Origin: Paenibacillus xylaniclasticus
GTDB lineage: Bacteria > Bacillota > Bacilli > Paenibacillales > Paenibacillaceae
Assembly (NCBI RefSeq): GCF_004001065.1
Contig: NZ_BIML01000004.1
Location: 62,001-126,000, forward strand
Length of the DNA: 64,000 bases
Direction of reading: 5' to 3'
Part shown: positions 26,249-35,504 of the stretch, piece after piece
Numbering within the stretch: the first letter of the stretch is position 1
Layout of the letters: each line of letters opens with the position of its first letter
The notes under the pieces: model-generated
The model's database searches: none
Seen by the model: the letters and a program-made list of their open reading frames with translations, nothing else
Told to the model about the DNA's origin: nothing
Translations under genes and position numbers: made by a program

Positions 26249-27837
26249 ACCGGCAGGCGAGCGGCAGCAAGTCCAGTGGTTCCACGAATCAGCCGAACCG
26301 GGGCCATAACAAGCAGGCCGGAGAAAGAGCGAATGTTGAACGGCATCAGCATGTAGGTACTAAGCCGGGTGCAAGTACCGGCGGGACAAGACGCAGCGTA
26401 AACGGCGGAAAGTCGAATAAGCCTTCTTCTACCGGCGGACAGCGCCCAAAGCGCCGCCAATTGACGGCACGCGAGGTCGCGCTGGATGTACTAGTGAAGG
26501 TGGAGAAGGAAGGGGCGTTCAGCAATCTTGCACTAAGCGCCGCATTGCAGCATGCTGAGCTATCGCGCCCGGATGCGGGACTGGCAACGGAACTTGTGTA
26601 CGGCACGATACAGCGCAAGCTGTCGATCGACTACGCGCTGTCAGAGCTGGCTGCCAAAGGGTTGGCCAAGCTGGAGCCGTGGGTGCTGCAGCTGCTGCGG
26701 CTGAGCGCTTATCAGCTGCTGTTCCTTACCCGCGTCCCTGCGCATGCTGCTGTGAACGAGGCGGTAGCGATTGCGAAGCGCCGCGGTCATGCCGGCATAT
26801 CCGGCATGGTGAACGGTATGCTGCGCAATCTGCTCCGCCGTAAAGCTGAGCTTGCGCCCGAAGCGGCTGCCTCGCAGCCGGGCATCGCGCCGGTACGGCG
26901 CATCGCGCTCCGCCATTCGTATCCCGAATGGCTGGTCGCGCGATGGATCGCCGCCTATGGCGAAGCGGCGACGGAGAGCATCTGCGCGGCGGGCAATGAG
27001 CCGCCGCGCGCAAGCATTCGCGTCAACAGGCTGCGCACGACGCGGGAACAGGCTATCGCTGAGCTGGCCGAATCCGGCATCGAGGCGGAATGCTCAAAGC
27101 TGTCGCCGGACGGCGTCGTCGCCCGGCGCGGCGGCAGCTTGGCCGATACGATTGGCTTCCGTGACGGCAAATGGACGATACAGGATGAGAGCTCGATGCT
27201 CGTTGCAGCCGCAGCGCGGCCGCAGCCAGGCATGACCGTGCTCGATTGCTGTGCAGCGCCGGGAGGCAAGACGACGCATCTAGCCGAGCTGATGGGCGAC
27301 AAAGGGCGCGTCATTGCCAACGACGTACATCCGCATAAGCAAGCGCTCATCGAGCAGCAAGCAAAGAGGCTCGGGCTGTCGTCCGTCGAGGCGGTGACAG
27401 GCGACGCTGCCGAGCTTAGCAAACGGTTTGCTCCGGCTTCATTCGATCTCGTCCTGCTGGATGCGCCATGCTCTGGCTTCGGCGTCATTGCGCGTAAGCC
27501 GGAAATTAAATGGACGAAGAACGAAGAGGATATAGTCAATATCGCTTCGATTCAACAGCGGCTGCTCGAGTCTGTTTGCGGGCTTGTGAAGCCCGGGGGA
27601 AGGCTCGTTTACAGCACCTGCACGATCGAACGCGAAGAGAACGAGCTGCAGATCGAGCGGTTTTTGACACGTCATCCCGAATATGAGCTCGACGTCCAAT
27701 GGCCGAATGAGCTGCTTATGGCACTGCGGGAAAGCGGAGCGATAACGGAGAAATCGTTCACCGGCGCGGTGCAGCTTCTGCCTAACCATAATGGCAGCGA
27801 CGGTTTCTATATCGCAACGCTCAATAGACGGCCGTAG
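26245..27837 (+). CDS. rsmB: 16S rRNA m5C967 methyltransferase RsmB (Sun)
   Basis: A 530-residue rRNA methyltransferase. Residues 1-72 are a low-complexity, basic extension rich in Asn, Gly, Ser and Arg that most relatives lack. A NusB-like RNA-binding domain follows (about 73-200), then the SAM-dependent domain with CCAAPGGKTTHLAE, DAPCSGFG (Cys 409) and YSTCTIEREENE (Cys 459, the catalytic nucleophile type). ATG overlaps the fmt stop. The basic extension may bind RNA; this is inference. Confidence 0.93.
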   Translation: MNRQASGSKSSGSTNQPNRGHNKQAGERANVERHQHVGTKPGASTGGTRRSVNGGKSNKPSSTGGQRPKRRQLTAREVALDVLVKVEKEGAFSNLALSAALQHAELSRPDAGLATELVYGTIQRKLSIDYALSELAAKGLAKLEPWVLQLLRLSAYQLLFLTRVPAHAAVNEAVAIAKRRGHAGISGMVNGMLRNLLRRKAELAPEAAASQPGIAPVRRIALRHSYPEWLVARWIAAYGEAATESICAAGNEPPRASIRVNRLRTTREQAIAELAESGIEAECSKLSPDGVVARRGGSLADTIGFRDGKWTIQDESSMLVAAAARPQPGMTVLDCCAAPGGKTTHLAELMGDKGRVIANDVHPHKQALIEQQAKRLGLSSVEAVTGDAAELSKRFAPASFDLVLLDAPCSGFGVIARKPEIKWTKNEEDIVNIASIQQRLLESVCGLVKPGGRLVYSTCTIEREENELQIERFLTRHPEYELDVQWPNELLMALRESGAITEKSFTGAVQLLPNHNGSDGFYIATLNRRP

Positions 27838-27882
27838 GTGTGCCTGTAGTCTGGCTTAGGCGTTTGTGGTAAACTATACGAC

Positions 27883-27916
27883 AGCGGATGCGGAGAATCG
27901 CGTCCGCCTTATTTTA
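27883..27916 (+). terminator. Probable terminator between rsmB and rlmN
   Basis: GCGGATGCG pairs with CGCGTCCGC around a six-base loop, using one G-U pair, followed by CTTATTTT. Confidence 0.6.
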
Positions 27917-27938
27917 AGACTTAGGTGTGATAAACGAG

Positions 27939-29009
27939 ATGGCCAAACAAATCGTACTGCCGGAAAAGCCTTTCATATATGACTATACGCTTGAGGAACT
28001 GCAGCAGTGGATGAAGGATAACGGCGAGCCCGCTTTTCGCGCTGGTCAATTATTTGATTGGCTATACGTCAAAAGAGTACGCAGCTTCGACGAGATGTCG
28101 AATTTGCCGAAGGGGCTTCGAGCAAAGCTGAACGATCAATTCGCGTTCGTAACGCTGTCGGAAATTACACGGTTCGAATCGAAGGATGGAACGGTCAAGT
28201 TTCTGTTCGGCCTGCATGACAATCATGCGATCGAGACCGTTATTATGCGTCATAATTACGGCAACAGCATCTGCGTTACGACGCAGGTCGGCTGCCGTGT
28301 CGGCTGTACGTTCTGCGCCTCGACGCTCGGCGGCCTGAAACGGAATTTGACTGCCGGCGAGATCGTTGCGCAAGTCGTCTGGGCTCAGCAGCTTCTGGAC
28401 AAGACGAATGAGCGCGTATCGAGCATCGTCATTATGGGAACGGGAGAACCGTTTGAAAACTATGAGCCGACGATGAATTTTCTACGTATTATGATTCATG
28501 AGAAAGGGCTGAATATCGGTCAGCGGCATATTACAGTATCAACGAGCGGTATCGTGCCGAACATCTACCGGTTTGCAGACGAGAATACGCAGATTAATCT
28601 TGCGATCTCGATTCACGCGCCGAACGATGCGCTTCGTTCGAAGCTGATGCCGGTTAACCGGCGCTTTCCGTTCAATGATGTCATGGAGGCGCTTCGTTAT
28701 TATATTGCGAAGACGGGCCGCAGGGTTACGTTCGAATATGCGCTCATAGGCGGCGTGAATGACCGTCCGGAGCATGCGGAGGAGCTGGCTTCGGTGCTGC
28801 AGGGCATGCTGTGCCATGTGAATCTAATTCCGGTTAACCATGTGCCGGAGCGCAATTACGTGCGCACGCCGCGCGACGATATTTTTGAATTCCAGCGCAT
28901 TCTCGAGAGGAACAAAATTAATGCGACGATTCGCAGGGAGCAAGGGCATGATATTGCGGCCGCTTGCGGCCAGCTGCGAGCGAAGCATATGGAATCCACG
29001 GCGAGGTGA
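27939..29009 (+). CDS. rlmN: Dual-specificity 23S rRNA A2503 / tRNA A37 methyltransferase RlmN
   Basis: A radical SAM enzyme of 356 residues that puts a C2 methyl group on A2503 of 23S rRNA and on A37 of some tRNAs. The Fe-S cluster cysteines are C119, C123 and C126 (CRVGCTFC); GTGEPFENY and the substrate-binding region [17 protein letters not shown] follow, and the C-terminal Cys lies in DIAAACGQL. The ATG at 27939 is chosen; a GTG at 27927 would add four residues. Confidence 0.95.
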   Translation: MAKQIVLPEKPFIYDYTLEELQQWMKDNGEPAFRAGQLFDWLYVKRVRSFDEMSNLPKGLRAKLNDQFAFVTLSEITRFESKDGTVKFLFGLHDNHAIETVIMRHNYGNSICVTTQVGCRVGCTFCASTLGGLKRNLTAGEIVAQVVWAQQLLDKTNERVSSIVIMGTGEPFENYEPTMNFLRIMIHEKGLNIGQRHITVSTSGIVPNIYRFADENTQINLAISIHAPNDALRSKLMPVNRRFPFNDVMEALRYYIAKTGRRVTFEYALIGGVNDRPEHAEELASVLQGMLCHVNLIPVNHVPERNYVRTPRDDIFEFQRILERNKINATIRREQGHDIAAACGQLRAKHMESTAR

Positions 29010-29016
29010 TCCGGAT

Positions 29017-29772
29017 TTGATTACGGCTAATCGGACGGATATCGGACGCGTCCGACAAGTTAACGAGGATAGCTATTGGGTGGAGCAGCTTGAAGGTGGA
29101 GTAGTGGTAGCTGTTGTAGCCGACGGCATGGGCGGGCATCTGGCAGGAGAGGTTGCGAGTCGGATGACAGTCGATTCCCTTCGCGATTCGCTCCGTGTCA
29201 TTACGCCAGGCATGTCAGAGCAAGAGTGCGAGACGCTGCTGCGCGAAGCGATCAAGAAAGCGAATGAGGCCGTATACGATACGGCCTCACGCAATGAACG
29301 TTATAGTAATATGGGAACAACGGTCATTATCGCCGTTGTAGATAATAGTAGGGCTATAGTCGCTCATGTGGGCGACAGCCGGATCTATCAATTTGGCGCG
29401 GGCGGTTTAGTTCAGCTCACCGACGATCATACGCTGGTGAATGAGCTGTTGAAATCTGGACAAATTACGGCTGAGGAAGCAGCCGTGCATCCGCGTCGTA
29501 ACGTCATTATGCGCGCCGTCGGTACTGACCCGGCGGTGGAGGCTGACGTATCGGTATACCCGCTGCAGGCTGCAGATATTTTGCTGCTGTGCAGCGACGG
29601 GCTGACCGATATGGTGAGCCATGAACAAATGCTGATGACGCTGCAGACCGAGACGATCGATCTTGACGGCAAGGCAGAACGTCTCGTTCAGCTGGCGCTC
29701 CAGGCAGGCGGCGATGATAATATTACAGTCGTCCTCTTGCAAGGCGACGCCGGACAGAAACGGGAGGAGTGA
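29017..29772 (+). CDS. prpC: PP2C-type protein phosphatase
   Basis: A metal-dependent Ser/Thr phosphatase of 251 residues that reverses phosphorylation by PrkC. Metal-binding motifs are NEDSYW at about 15-20, VADGMGGHLAGE at about 35-46, GDSRIYQF, CSDGLTDMV and GGDDNITVVLL. Translation starts at a TTG with AGGTGAT seven bases upstream; a longer frame would overlap rlmN and has no support. The stop overlaps the prkC ribosome binding region. Confidence 0.94.
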   Translation: MITANRTDIGRVRQVNEDSYWVEQLEGGVVVAVVADGMGGHLAGEVASRMTVDSLRDSLRVITPGMSEQECETLLREAIKKANEAVYDTASRNERYSNMGTTVIIAVVDNSRAIVAHVGDSRIYQFGAGGLVQLTDDHTLVNELLKSGQITAEEAAVHPRRNVIMRAVGTDPAVEADVSVYPLQAADILLLCSDGLTDMVSHEQMLMTLQTETIDLDGKAERLVQLALQAGGDDNITVVLLQGDAGQKREE

Positions 29773-29777
29773 CGGAT

Positions 29778-31928
29778 ATGATCGGACATGAACTTGGAGG
29801 ACGCTACGAAATCATATCCCGGATTGGCGGCGGCGGCATGGCGCTCGTCTATAAGGCGCATGACGTATTGCTGAACCGGAAAGTAGCAGTCAAAGTGCTG
29901 CGTCAGCAATTCGTTCACGACGAAGAATTTATCCGGCGATTCCGGCGCGAGGCACAATCAGCCGCATCGCTCTCACATCCGAATGTCGTCAGTATATACG
30001 ATGTCGGACAAGAAGACGAAGTACATTATATCGTTATGGAATATGTTGAAGGCAGCAATCTGAATGAAATTATTCACGAAAGGGCGCCGCTGCAGACTGA
30101 AGAGGCTGTACATATCGCAGCACAAATTTGCGACGCGCTCGAGAACGCGCATCAGAATCAAATTATTCATCGTGATATTAAGCCTCATAACATCTTAATC
30201 GGTAAGAATGGTAGAGTTAAAGTAACCGACTTCGGCATCGCGCGGGCCGTTACGGCGTCGACAATTACGCAGACGGGCTCCGTCGTAGGCTCCGTTCATT
30301 ATTTTTCTCCGGAGCATGCGAAAGGGACACCGACAGGCGAGAAATCGGATTTATATTCACTTGGTATCGTTTTGTATCAAATGCTTACGGGCAAGCTGCC
30401 TTTTCACGGTGAAAGTCCGATCAGCGTAGCACTTAAACATTTGCAGGAGTCATTCATCGAGCCGCGGGCGATTAATCCGCATATTCCGCAAAGCGTTGAG
30501 AACATCATTTTGCGCGCCATGCGTAAAAATCCGAACGAGCGGTATTCATCCGCTGGGGAAATGCTCCGCGACCTTGAAGACTGCTTGTCGCCTGAACGGC
30601 TCCATGAGCCGAAAGTGACATTCGCTAACATCTCGGATGATATGGATGCGACGCGCGTCATGCCGGCTATTCGGCAGAGCGCAGCCGCTGTCCGTGCCGC
30701 GTCGGAGGAACGCGTATCACAGGATCGTGCTTCGTCTGCTGCAGGAACGGCGAAGACGCAGTCGGTTGAATGGGAGGACGAGCCCAAGAAGAAGAACGTA
30801 TGGTGGAAGCGTCCGACGCCGATGATTATCGTGACGCTGGTCATTATTGCTGGGCTTTATTTCAGTGTTAGGGCGATCTCCAACAGCTTTGATGTTCCTG
30901 AGGTTCAAGTCCCATATGTTGTGAATATGAGTGAGCAGGAAGCGGTTAAGGCGATCGAAGACGCCGGTCTGCTCGTCGAGCAGCCGATTATTCGCGAGTA
31001 CAATCCGGAATTCCAAGCCGGCTACGTGTATGATCAGACCAAGGCGAATATGAAGGTGAAGGAAGGCGCACTTATACGGCTGTATGTCAGCCAAGGCGCT
31101 GAGCTGGAGACGATGACCGATTATTTGGGACAATCGTTTAACTCGGCGAGCGAGCAGCTTATTGCGCTCGGTGTTGATAGCTCGCGGATTAAGAACGACG
31201 CCGTATTCAGCGACCAAGAAGCAGGGACGATTATCTCGCAGTCGCCGCTGCCGAATGAGCAGTTTGATCCGAAGACGGTCACGGTTAGCTTCAAAGTGAG
31301 CAAAGGGCAAGAAACGGTTGAAATGCCGGGACTGATCGGGAAGAAGGAAGCGGAGGCGAAGGTGCTTCTTAGTCAGAAGGGGCTGAAGCTGTCGGACGCA
31401 AACATTGTCCGAGAGCCAAGCTATGAACCGGAAGGTGTAGTAATCGGACAATTCCCTTATCAAGAAGGCGAACAGGTAGGCAAGGGAGCCGAGGTTTCGA
31501 TTACGGTCAGCTCGGGGCTGCCGCCGGATGCACGCAAGAAGCCGGTCAGCCTGTTAATCTCTCCAGCACAAGCTGGAACGACCAGTGAGATTCGAATTGT
31601 TTACTCTGACGCAACCGGTGAGAATATAGAGTGGGGCAAGAAAAAAATAAAAGATACACAGCGGTTCTCCTTCAACGTCATTGTGTCACCGAATCAGGAT
31701 GCAACGATTACGGTGTTCCGAGACAATCAGCTGGTCAATTCATTCTCGATTACGTATGACAGCGGGGCAGAGTCAGGTGAACAGCAAATTCCTGGCCAAG
31801 ACGAGCCGCCTGTAACAGAGCAGCAGACAGAAAGCACGGAGGACACACCGGCAGACGCTGCAACGACCGATGCCGAAACGGGCTCCGGAAGCGAGGAAAA
31901 CCAATCAGATGGCGAACTTCAACAATAA
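29778..31928 (+). CDS. prkC: PASTA-domain Ser/Thr protein kinase
   Basis: A membrane kinase of 716 residues that senses muropeptides or lipid II outside the cell and triggers spore germination and growth responses in Bacillus. The kinase domain (about 8-270) shows GGGGMALVYKA, HRDIKPHN with catalytic D133, DFGIAR and the APE-equivalent FSPEHAKG. A single membrane helix lies at about 347-367, then three PASTA repeats (starting near 374, 442 and 510) and an acidic Glu/Thr-rich tail. ATG at 29778 is behind GGGAGGAG; a GTG at 29769 also is in frame. The last 20 bases overlap rsgA. Confidence 0.94.
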   Translation: MIGHELGGRYEIISRIGGGGMALVYKAHDVLLNRKVAVKVLRQQFVHDEEFIRRFRREAQSAASLSHPNVVSIYDVGQEDEVHYIVMEYVEGSNLNEIIHERAPLQTEEAVHIAAQICDALENAHQNQIIHRDIKPHNILIGKNGRVKVTDFGIARAVTASTITQTGSVVGSVHYFSPEHAKGTPTGEKSDLYSLGIVLYQMLTGKLPFHGESPISVALKHLQESFIEPRAINPHIPQSVENIILRAMRKNPNERYSSAGEMLRDLEDCLSPERLHEPKVTFANISDDMDATRVMPAIRQSAAAVRAASEERVSQDRASSAAGTAKTQSVEWEDEPKKKNVWWKRPTPMIIVTLVIIAGLYFSVRAISNSFDVPEVQVPYVVNMSEQEAVKAIEDAGLLVEQPIIREYNPEFQAGYVYDQTKANMKVKEGALIRLYVSQGAELETMTDYLGQSFNSASEQLIALGVDSSRIKNDAVFSDQEAGTIISQSPLPNEQFDPKTVTVSFKVSKGQETVEMPGLIGKKEAEAKVLLSQKGLKLSDANIVREPSYEPEGVVIGQFPYQEGEQVGKGAEVSITVSSGLPPDARKKPVSLLISPAQAGTTSEIRIVYSDATGENIEWGKKKIKDTQRFSFNVIVSPNQDATITVFRDNQLVNSFSITYDSGAESGEQQIPGQDEPPVTEQQTESTEDTPADAATTDAETGSGSEENQSDGELQQ

Positions 31929-32841
31929 TTATTTGCAAGGTACGATTGTTAAAGCGCTGGCAGGCTACTATTATGTTCGTCCTGCTGATCCTCATGCAGA
32001 GACGGTGCAGTGCAGAGCGCGCGGTATATTTAAGAAACGGGGCCAATCGCCGCTTGTCGGCGACCGTGTCGGATATACGTTAACGGATAACGGCGAGGGT
32101 GCGGTGGAAGAAATCGCGCCCCGCCTTACAGAGCTGATTCGGCCGCCTGTGGCGAACGTTGAGCTGGCAGTGCTTGTTTTTTCTGTTACCGAGCCCGAGC
32201 TCAGCTTCGTCCTGCTTGACAAGTTTCTCGTACATATTGAGCATGCGGGGCTCGATACAGTGATCTGCCTCAGTAAGAGTGATCTTGCACAGACGGAAGG
32301 TCCGGCCGGCGATTCGGCGCGCGAAGCGCTGCGCCGTGTCAAGACGGTGTACGAGCCGATGGGCTATGAGGTGTTCGAGACAAGCTCCCGCCGCCATGAG
32401 GGCTGCGATAAGCTTAAAGAACGGCTCCGCGGACGGCTGTCGGTGTTCGCCGGTCAGTCCGGTGTTGGCAAGTCATCGCTGCTCAATGCGCTTGTGCCTG
32501 GCCTTACGCTGGAAACGAACGAAATTAGTGACCGGCTTGGACGGGGCAAGCATACAACCCGTCACGTTGAGCTGATCGATCTTGGCGGCGGCAGCTTTGT
32601 TGCGGATACGCCGGGCTTCAGCCAGCTAGACTTCGCAGAGCTTGGCATCGAGGATCTCGGCTACTGCTTCCGGGAGATGCGGGAGCTTGCACCATCGTGT
32701 AAGTTTAGAGGCTGCACACATGTGCATGAGCCTGGCTGCGCAGTGCTTCAGGCAGTAGCAGATGGCAGCATCGATGCCGGTCGGCATGCGAATTATGTAT
32801 TGTTCATGGAAGAGATGAGAGAGAAGAAGCGGAGGTACTAA
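31909..32841 (+). CDS. rsgA: Ribosome small-subunit GTPase RsgA (CpgA/YloQ)
   Basis: A circularly permuted GTPase of 310 residues that helps 30S maturation. An OB fold is at 1-80 ([17 protein letters not shown]), then the G motifs in permuted order: CLSKSDL (G4), [17 protein letters not shown] (G1), and [10 protein letters not shown] (G3). The C-terminal zinc module is visible as [25 protein letters not shown]. The ATG at 31909 lies inside prkC behind GAGGAAAA. Confidence 0.95.
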   Translation: MANFNNNYLQGTIVKALAGYYYVRPADPHAETVQCRARGIFKKRGQSPLVGDRVGYTLTDNGEGAVEEIAPRLTELIRPPVANVELAVLVFSVTEPELSFVLLDKFLVHIEHAGLDTVICLSKSDLAQTEGPAGDSAREALRRVKTVYEPMGYEVFETSSRRHEGCDKLKERLRGRLSVFAGQSGVGKSSLLNALVPGLTLETNEISDRLGRGKHTTRHVELIDLGGGSFVADTPGFSQLDFAELGIEDLGYCFREMRELAPSCKFRGCTHVHEPGCAVLQAVADGSIDAGRHANYVLFMEEMREKKRRY

Positions 32842-32845
32842 ACGT

Positions 32846-33490
32846 ATGACAATTATAGCGCCGTCGATTTTATCGGCAGATTTCTCGAAGCTGGGGGAAG
32901 ATATTCAATCTGCTGAGAGAGCCGGAGGGGATTGGATTCATATTGACGTCATGGATGGACATTTCGTGCCGAATATGACGTTCGGTCCAATCGTCATCGA
33001 GTCGGTTCGTTCTTATACGAAGCTGCCGTTCGACGTGCATCTGATGATTGAGCGGCCTGAGCAGTATTTGGAAGCATTCGCCAAGGCTGGAGCGGACCGC
33101 ATTACGGTTCATGCCGAAGCTTGCGTCCATCTGCATCGCGTCGTTCATCAGATTAAGGAGCTGGGACTGCCTGCCGGCGTAGCTCTTAATCCAGGTACAC
33201 CGCTGTCCGCCGTCGAGCCAGTGCTTGAGGATCTGGACCTTGTGCTTATTATGACCGTTAACCCGGGCTTCGGCGGTCAGAAGTTTATACCGCAATCCGT
33301 TAATCGCCTCCGGCAGCTCCGCAGTATGCTGCAGGAACGCGGGCTTCACGATATGCACGTACAAGTCGATGGCGGCATTAACGCAGAAACCGCACCGTTT
33401 GTACGCGAGGCCGGGGCCAATGTGCTGGTGGCAGGTAATTATGTATACGGTGCTGCGGATCGTACTGCGGCGGTTGCGTCGCTCCGATAA
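32846..33490 (+). CDS. rpe: Ribulose-phosphate 3-epimerase
   Basis: Interconverts ribulose 5-phosphate and xylulose 5-phosphate in the pentose phosphate pathway; 214 residues, a TIM barrel. Typical segments are [53 protein letters not shown] and [11 protein letters not shown]. It starts four bases after rsgA behind GAAGCGGAGG. Confidence 0.96.
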   Translation: MTIIAPSILSADFSKLGEDIQSAERAGGDWIHIDVMDGHFVPNMTFGPIVIESVRSYTKLPFDVHLMIERPEQYLEAFAKAGADRITVHAEACVHLHRVVHQIKELGLPAGVALNPGTPLSAVEPVLEDLDLVLIMTVNPGFGGQKFIPQSVNRLRQLRSMLQERGLHDMHVQVDGGINAETAPFVREAGANVLVAGNYVYGAADRTAAVASLR

Positions 33491-33552
33491 GCTGTATGTT
33501 TGCAGCCGGCTTAATGCCGGCTTTTCGTCTAGGACAAGGAGGCTACGGGATT

Positions 33553-33849
33553 ATGAAGGAATTAAAGGATTTGGACGAGGAAAGCAAGACTCGTACCGTC
33601 TTGTTTATTACACTGTTCAGCTTTTTATGCGGTCTCTGTCTGGCTTTGTTCGCCACGGTTAAAGGCCCAATTCATTTTGTTTTCTCATTGCTCGCTTTTA
33701 TTATCGGTCTGCGTGTCTTTGGTCGTGTGGATCGGATTAAGCCTCGGGTCTGGTTCGTCGTAATTTCAATCATTTGGTATTTGCTGCTTACGACCATTAT
33801 TACGATGGTTACTTACCTGCGCGACAACCCAATGCCTGCAGCCAGTTAG
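33553..33849 (+). CDS. Small membrane protein of unknown function (98 residues)
   Basis: A predicted inner-membrane protein with an acidic, soluble start (KELKDLDEESKTR) and about three hydrophobic segments (TVLFITLFSFLCGLCLALF, FVFSLLAFIIGLRVF, VWFVVISIIWYLLLTTII). The ATG at 33553 follows AAGGAGG. I do not recognise a family. In B. subtilis yloS (thiamine pyrophosphokinase) occupies this position between rpe and spoVM; this protein is unrelated to it. Confidence 0.75.
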   Translation: MKELKDLDEESKTRTVLFITLFSFLCGLCLALFATVKGPIHFVFSLLAFIIGLRVFGRVDRIKPRVWFVVISIIWYLLLTTIITMVTYLRDNPMPAAS

Positions 33850-33873
33850 GCCTTTTGCGTCTCTTGCGCGCTG

Positions 33874-33902
33874 GAATAGGACGACTTGCTTATGCATAGT
33901 AT
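33874..33902 (+). promoter_or_regulatory. Candidate sigma-E-type promoter for spoVM
   Basis: GAATAGG at 33874-33880 and CATAGTAT at 33895-33902, 14 bases apart, partly match the sigma-E -35 (GMATATT) and -10 (CATACAHT) patterns. spoVM is sigma-E dependent in B. subtilis, which makes the match plausible. Confidence 0.4.
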
Positions 33903-34005
33903 GGTTACATGAACGATGGTTCCGCGAAGAATCGAGGTTCCTGCCACTTAGTGTGCGTATTGAGGCGTCGATCATCCGATGAGCGCGTTTGAGGAGGGAT
34001 GGGGC

Positions 34006-34086
34006 ATGAAATTTTACACGATCAAGCTGCCGAAGTTTTTGGGCGGTTTCGTCAAGGCCATCTTAAATACGTTCCAAAAAAACTGA
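34006..34086 (+). CDS. spoVM: Stage V sporulation protein M
   Basis: A 26-residue amphipathic peptide, MKFYTIKLPKFLGGFVKA at the start, nearly identical in its first 14 residues to B. subtilis SpoVM including Pro9. SpoVM senses the convex surface of the forespore membrane and anchors SpoIVA, the base of the spore coat. The ATG follows GAGGAGGGATGGGG. Its position between the rpe region and rpmB agrees with Bacillus. It was found by reading the gap. Confidence 0.95.
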   Translation: MKFYTIKLPKFLGGFVKAILNTFQKN

Positions 34087-34232
34087 CTGCTGCTGTGCCG
34101 GGCGATAGTACGATCGTGGAACTATGGCGATGAGGGGGTGTTCCGGACGCGCCAACTTGGGAGCATACCCTCTTGCGCCGCATGCGCATCCGGTTTCTTG
34201 TAACATCATGAATACGATCGATATCATAAAGA

Positions 34233-34273
34233 CTGCCTGTATTCCTTGGCGAGAATGGAATGCAGGCATTTTG
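34233..34273 (+). terminator. Terminator after spoVM
   Basis: TGCCTGTATTCC pairs with GGAATGCAGGCA around a 12-base loop and is followed by TTTTG. Confidence 0.75.
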
Positions 34274-34358
34274 TATTGCAGGTTGAAAGACATGACAGCT
34301 TGTGCGATTGGATGGCCGCTTGATCGCCGAGATCCGATCATTTTCTTGCCCTGTACGA

Positions 34359-34388
34359 CAAAAAGACCGCGCCTTAGGACGCGGTCTT
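34359..34388 (-). terminator. Terminator of rpmB
   Basis: Read on the minus strand, AAGACCGC pairs with GCGGTCTT and runs into TTTTTG just downstream of the rpmB stop. Confidence 0.85.
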
Positions 34389-34418
34389 CCGGTAAGTACG
34401 GCCGATAGGCCGGCCTTA

Positions 34419-34607
34419 TTATACGCGGGTTACTTTACCCGATTTCAGCGCGCGGGCGCTAACCCATACGCGTTTCGGTTTGCCGTCGACGAGGATACGC
34501 ACTTTCTGTACGTTAACGCCCCAAGAACGACGGTTCTTGTTGTTTGCGTGGGAAACATGGTTGCCCGTGCTTGGCGCTTTACCCGTAATTGCACATTTGC
34601 GAGACAT
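34419..34607 (-). CDS. rpmB: 50S ribosomal protein L28
   Basis: A 62-residue basic ribosomal protein. [20 protein letters not shown] and the [13 protein letters not shown] segment are typical. A single cysteine remains, so the zinc-binding form is not indicated. Upstream on the minus strand AAGGAGGTG is a strong ribosome binding site. It is monocistronic and divergent from yloU, the same arrangement as in Bacillus. Confidence 0.96.
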   Translation of the reverse strand: MSRKCAITGKAPSTGNHVSHANNKNRRSWGVNVQKVRILVDGKPKRVWVSARALKSGKVTRV

Positions 34608-35125
34608 GGATACACCTCCTTAATCGGTGCGGAGCATACGGCTTACGTAAAATCCGCTCACTTGCGGAGCCTAGCAGCATAGAAAGCATCCGCTGGAATG
34701 TCGCTGGTCATACGTTTCATCAAATCTGGCTTCCGAGAAGAAGCGCATATAAACATACTTGATTATCGTATCACATCTGACTTTTCTTTGTCTAGTCCTG
34801 TACCTAACACTTTCGAGGGTCTCAGGCTCGGCTTTCGGACATGTTTGTATAGCAAATTGTCGATATTCGGTGTAAAATGTCGGTATCATGATCTTTACCT
34901 CGTTTCATGAACGAATGTGGGATCATATCGCTGTATAGTAGCTGCAATCGAATATGACTGCGAACCATTTGTCTGTTGTTAGGGCAGAGCTCTGTTCTTA
35001 TTTGGATGCGTTTTCATCATTGGATATGGACGATGCCGCCGTTTTTCTTCATAATCGACACAGTTTATAGTACAATGGTTGAAAAAGTCCACAAAGCGTT
35101 ACATAAGAAAAAGGAGCGAGTTTCC
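34608..35125. other. Divergent intergenic region between rpmB and yloU
   Basis: About 520 bases without a convincing gene. Promoters for both flanking genes should lie here. TACAAT near 35071 is a fair -10 for yloU without a good -35; on the minus strand GATAAT near 34765 is a fair -10 for rpmB. No riboswitch or L28-binding leader was recognised. Confidence 0.4.
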
Positions 35126-35485
35126 ATGTCATTGCAGCTTAGCACTGAGCTTGGCCAAGTGTTGATAACGGATGAATGCATAGCGGTTCTTGCAGGTTCT
35201 GCGGCGCTGGAATGCTATGGTCTTATTGGAATGGCCTCCCGCAAGCAGTTGAAGGACGGAATTGCGGAGCTGCTCGGCCGGGACAATTTATCACGCGGGG
35301 TCGAGGTTAGACATGAGAATGATCGTATTCACATCGATCTGCATATTATTGTAAGCTACGGCACCAAAATATCCGAAGTCGCGCATAATATTCAAACAAA
35401 GGTACGATATGTGTTGAATGAAGTGATCGGTCTTGAAGTAGACCAGGTTCATATATTTGTGCAAGGTGTCAGGGTACTTAAGTAG
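35126..35485 (+). CDS. yloU: Asp23/Gls24 family envelope stress protein (YloU)
   Basis: An alkaline-shock-protein-like protein of 119 residues; Asp23 family members are small cytoplasmic proteins, some tied to the membrane or cell envelope. GQVLITDECIAVLAGSAALE and the IHIDLHIIVSYGTKISEVAH region are characteristic. The ATG at 35126 has AAGGAG upstream. It precedes fakA by 19 bases, as yloU precedes yloV in B. subtilis. Confidence 0.92.
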   Translation: MSLQLSTELGQVLITDECIAVLAGSAALECYGLIGMASRKQLKDGIAELLGRDNLSRGVEVRHENDRIHIDLHIIVSYGTKISEVAHNIQTKVRYVLNEVIGLEVDQVHIFVQGVRVLK

Positions 35486-35504
35486 GCGGGAAGGGGAATT
35501 TTTG

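Larger units (their letters stand above)
34087..34418. other. Region between spoVM and rpmB
   Basis: About 330 bases with the spoVM terminator (34233-34273) and the rpmB terminator (34359-34388). Between 34087 and 34230 I see no gene and no strong regulatory motif. Confidence 0.5.

Noticed and set aside
26955-27539. 194-codon minus-strand frame opposite rsmB
   Set aside because: Mirror of the GC-rich rsmB coding sequence; no ribosome binding site and no motif.
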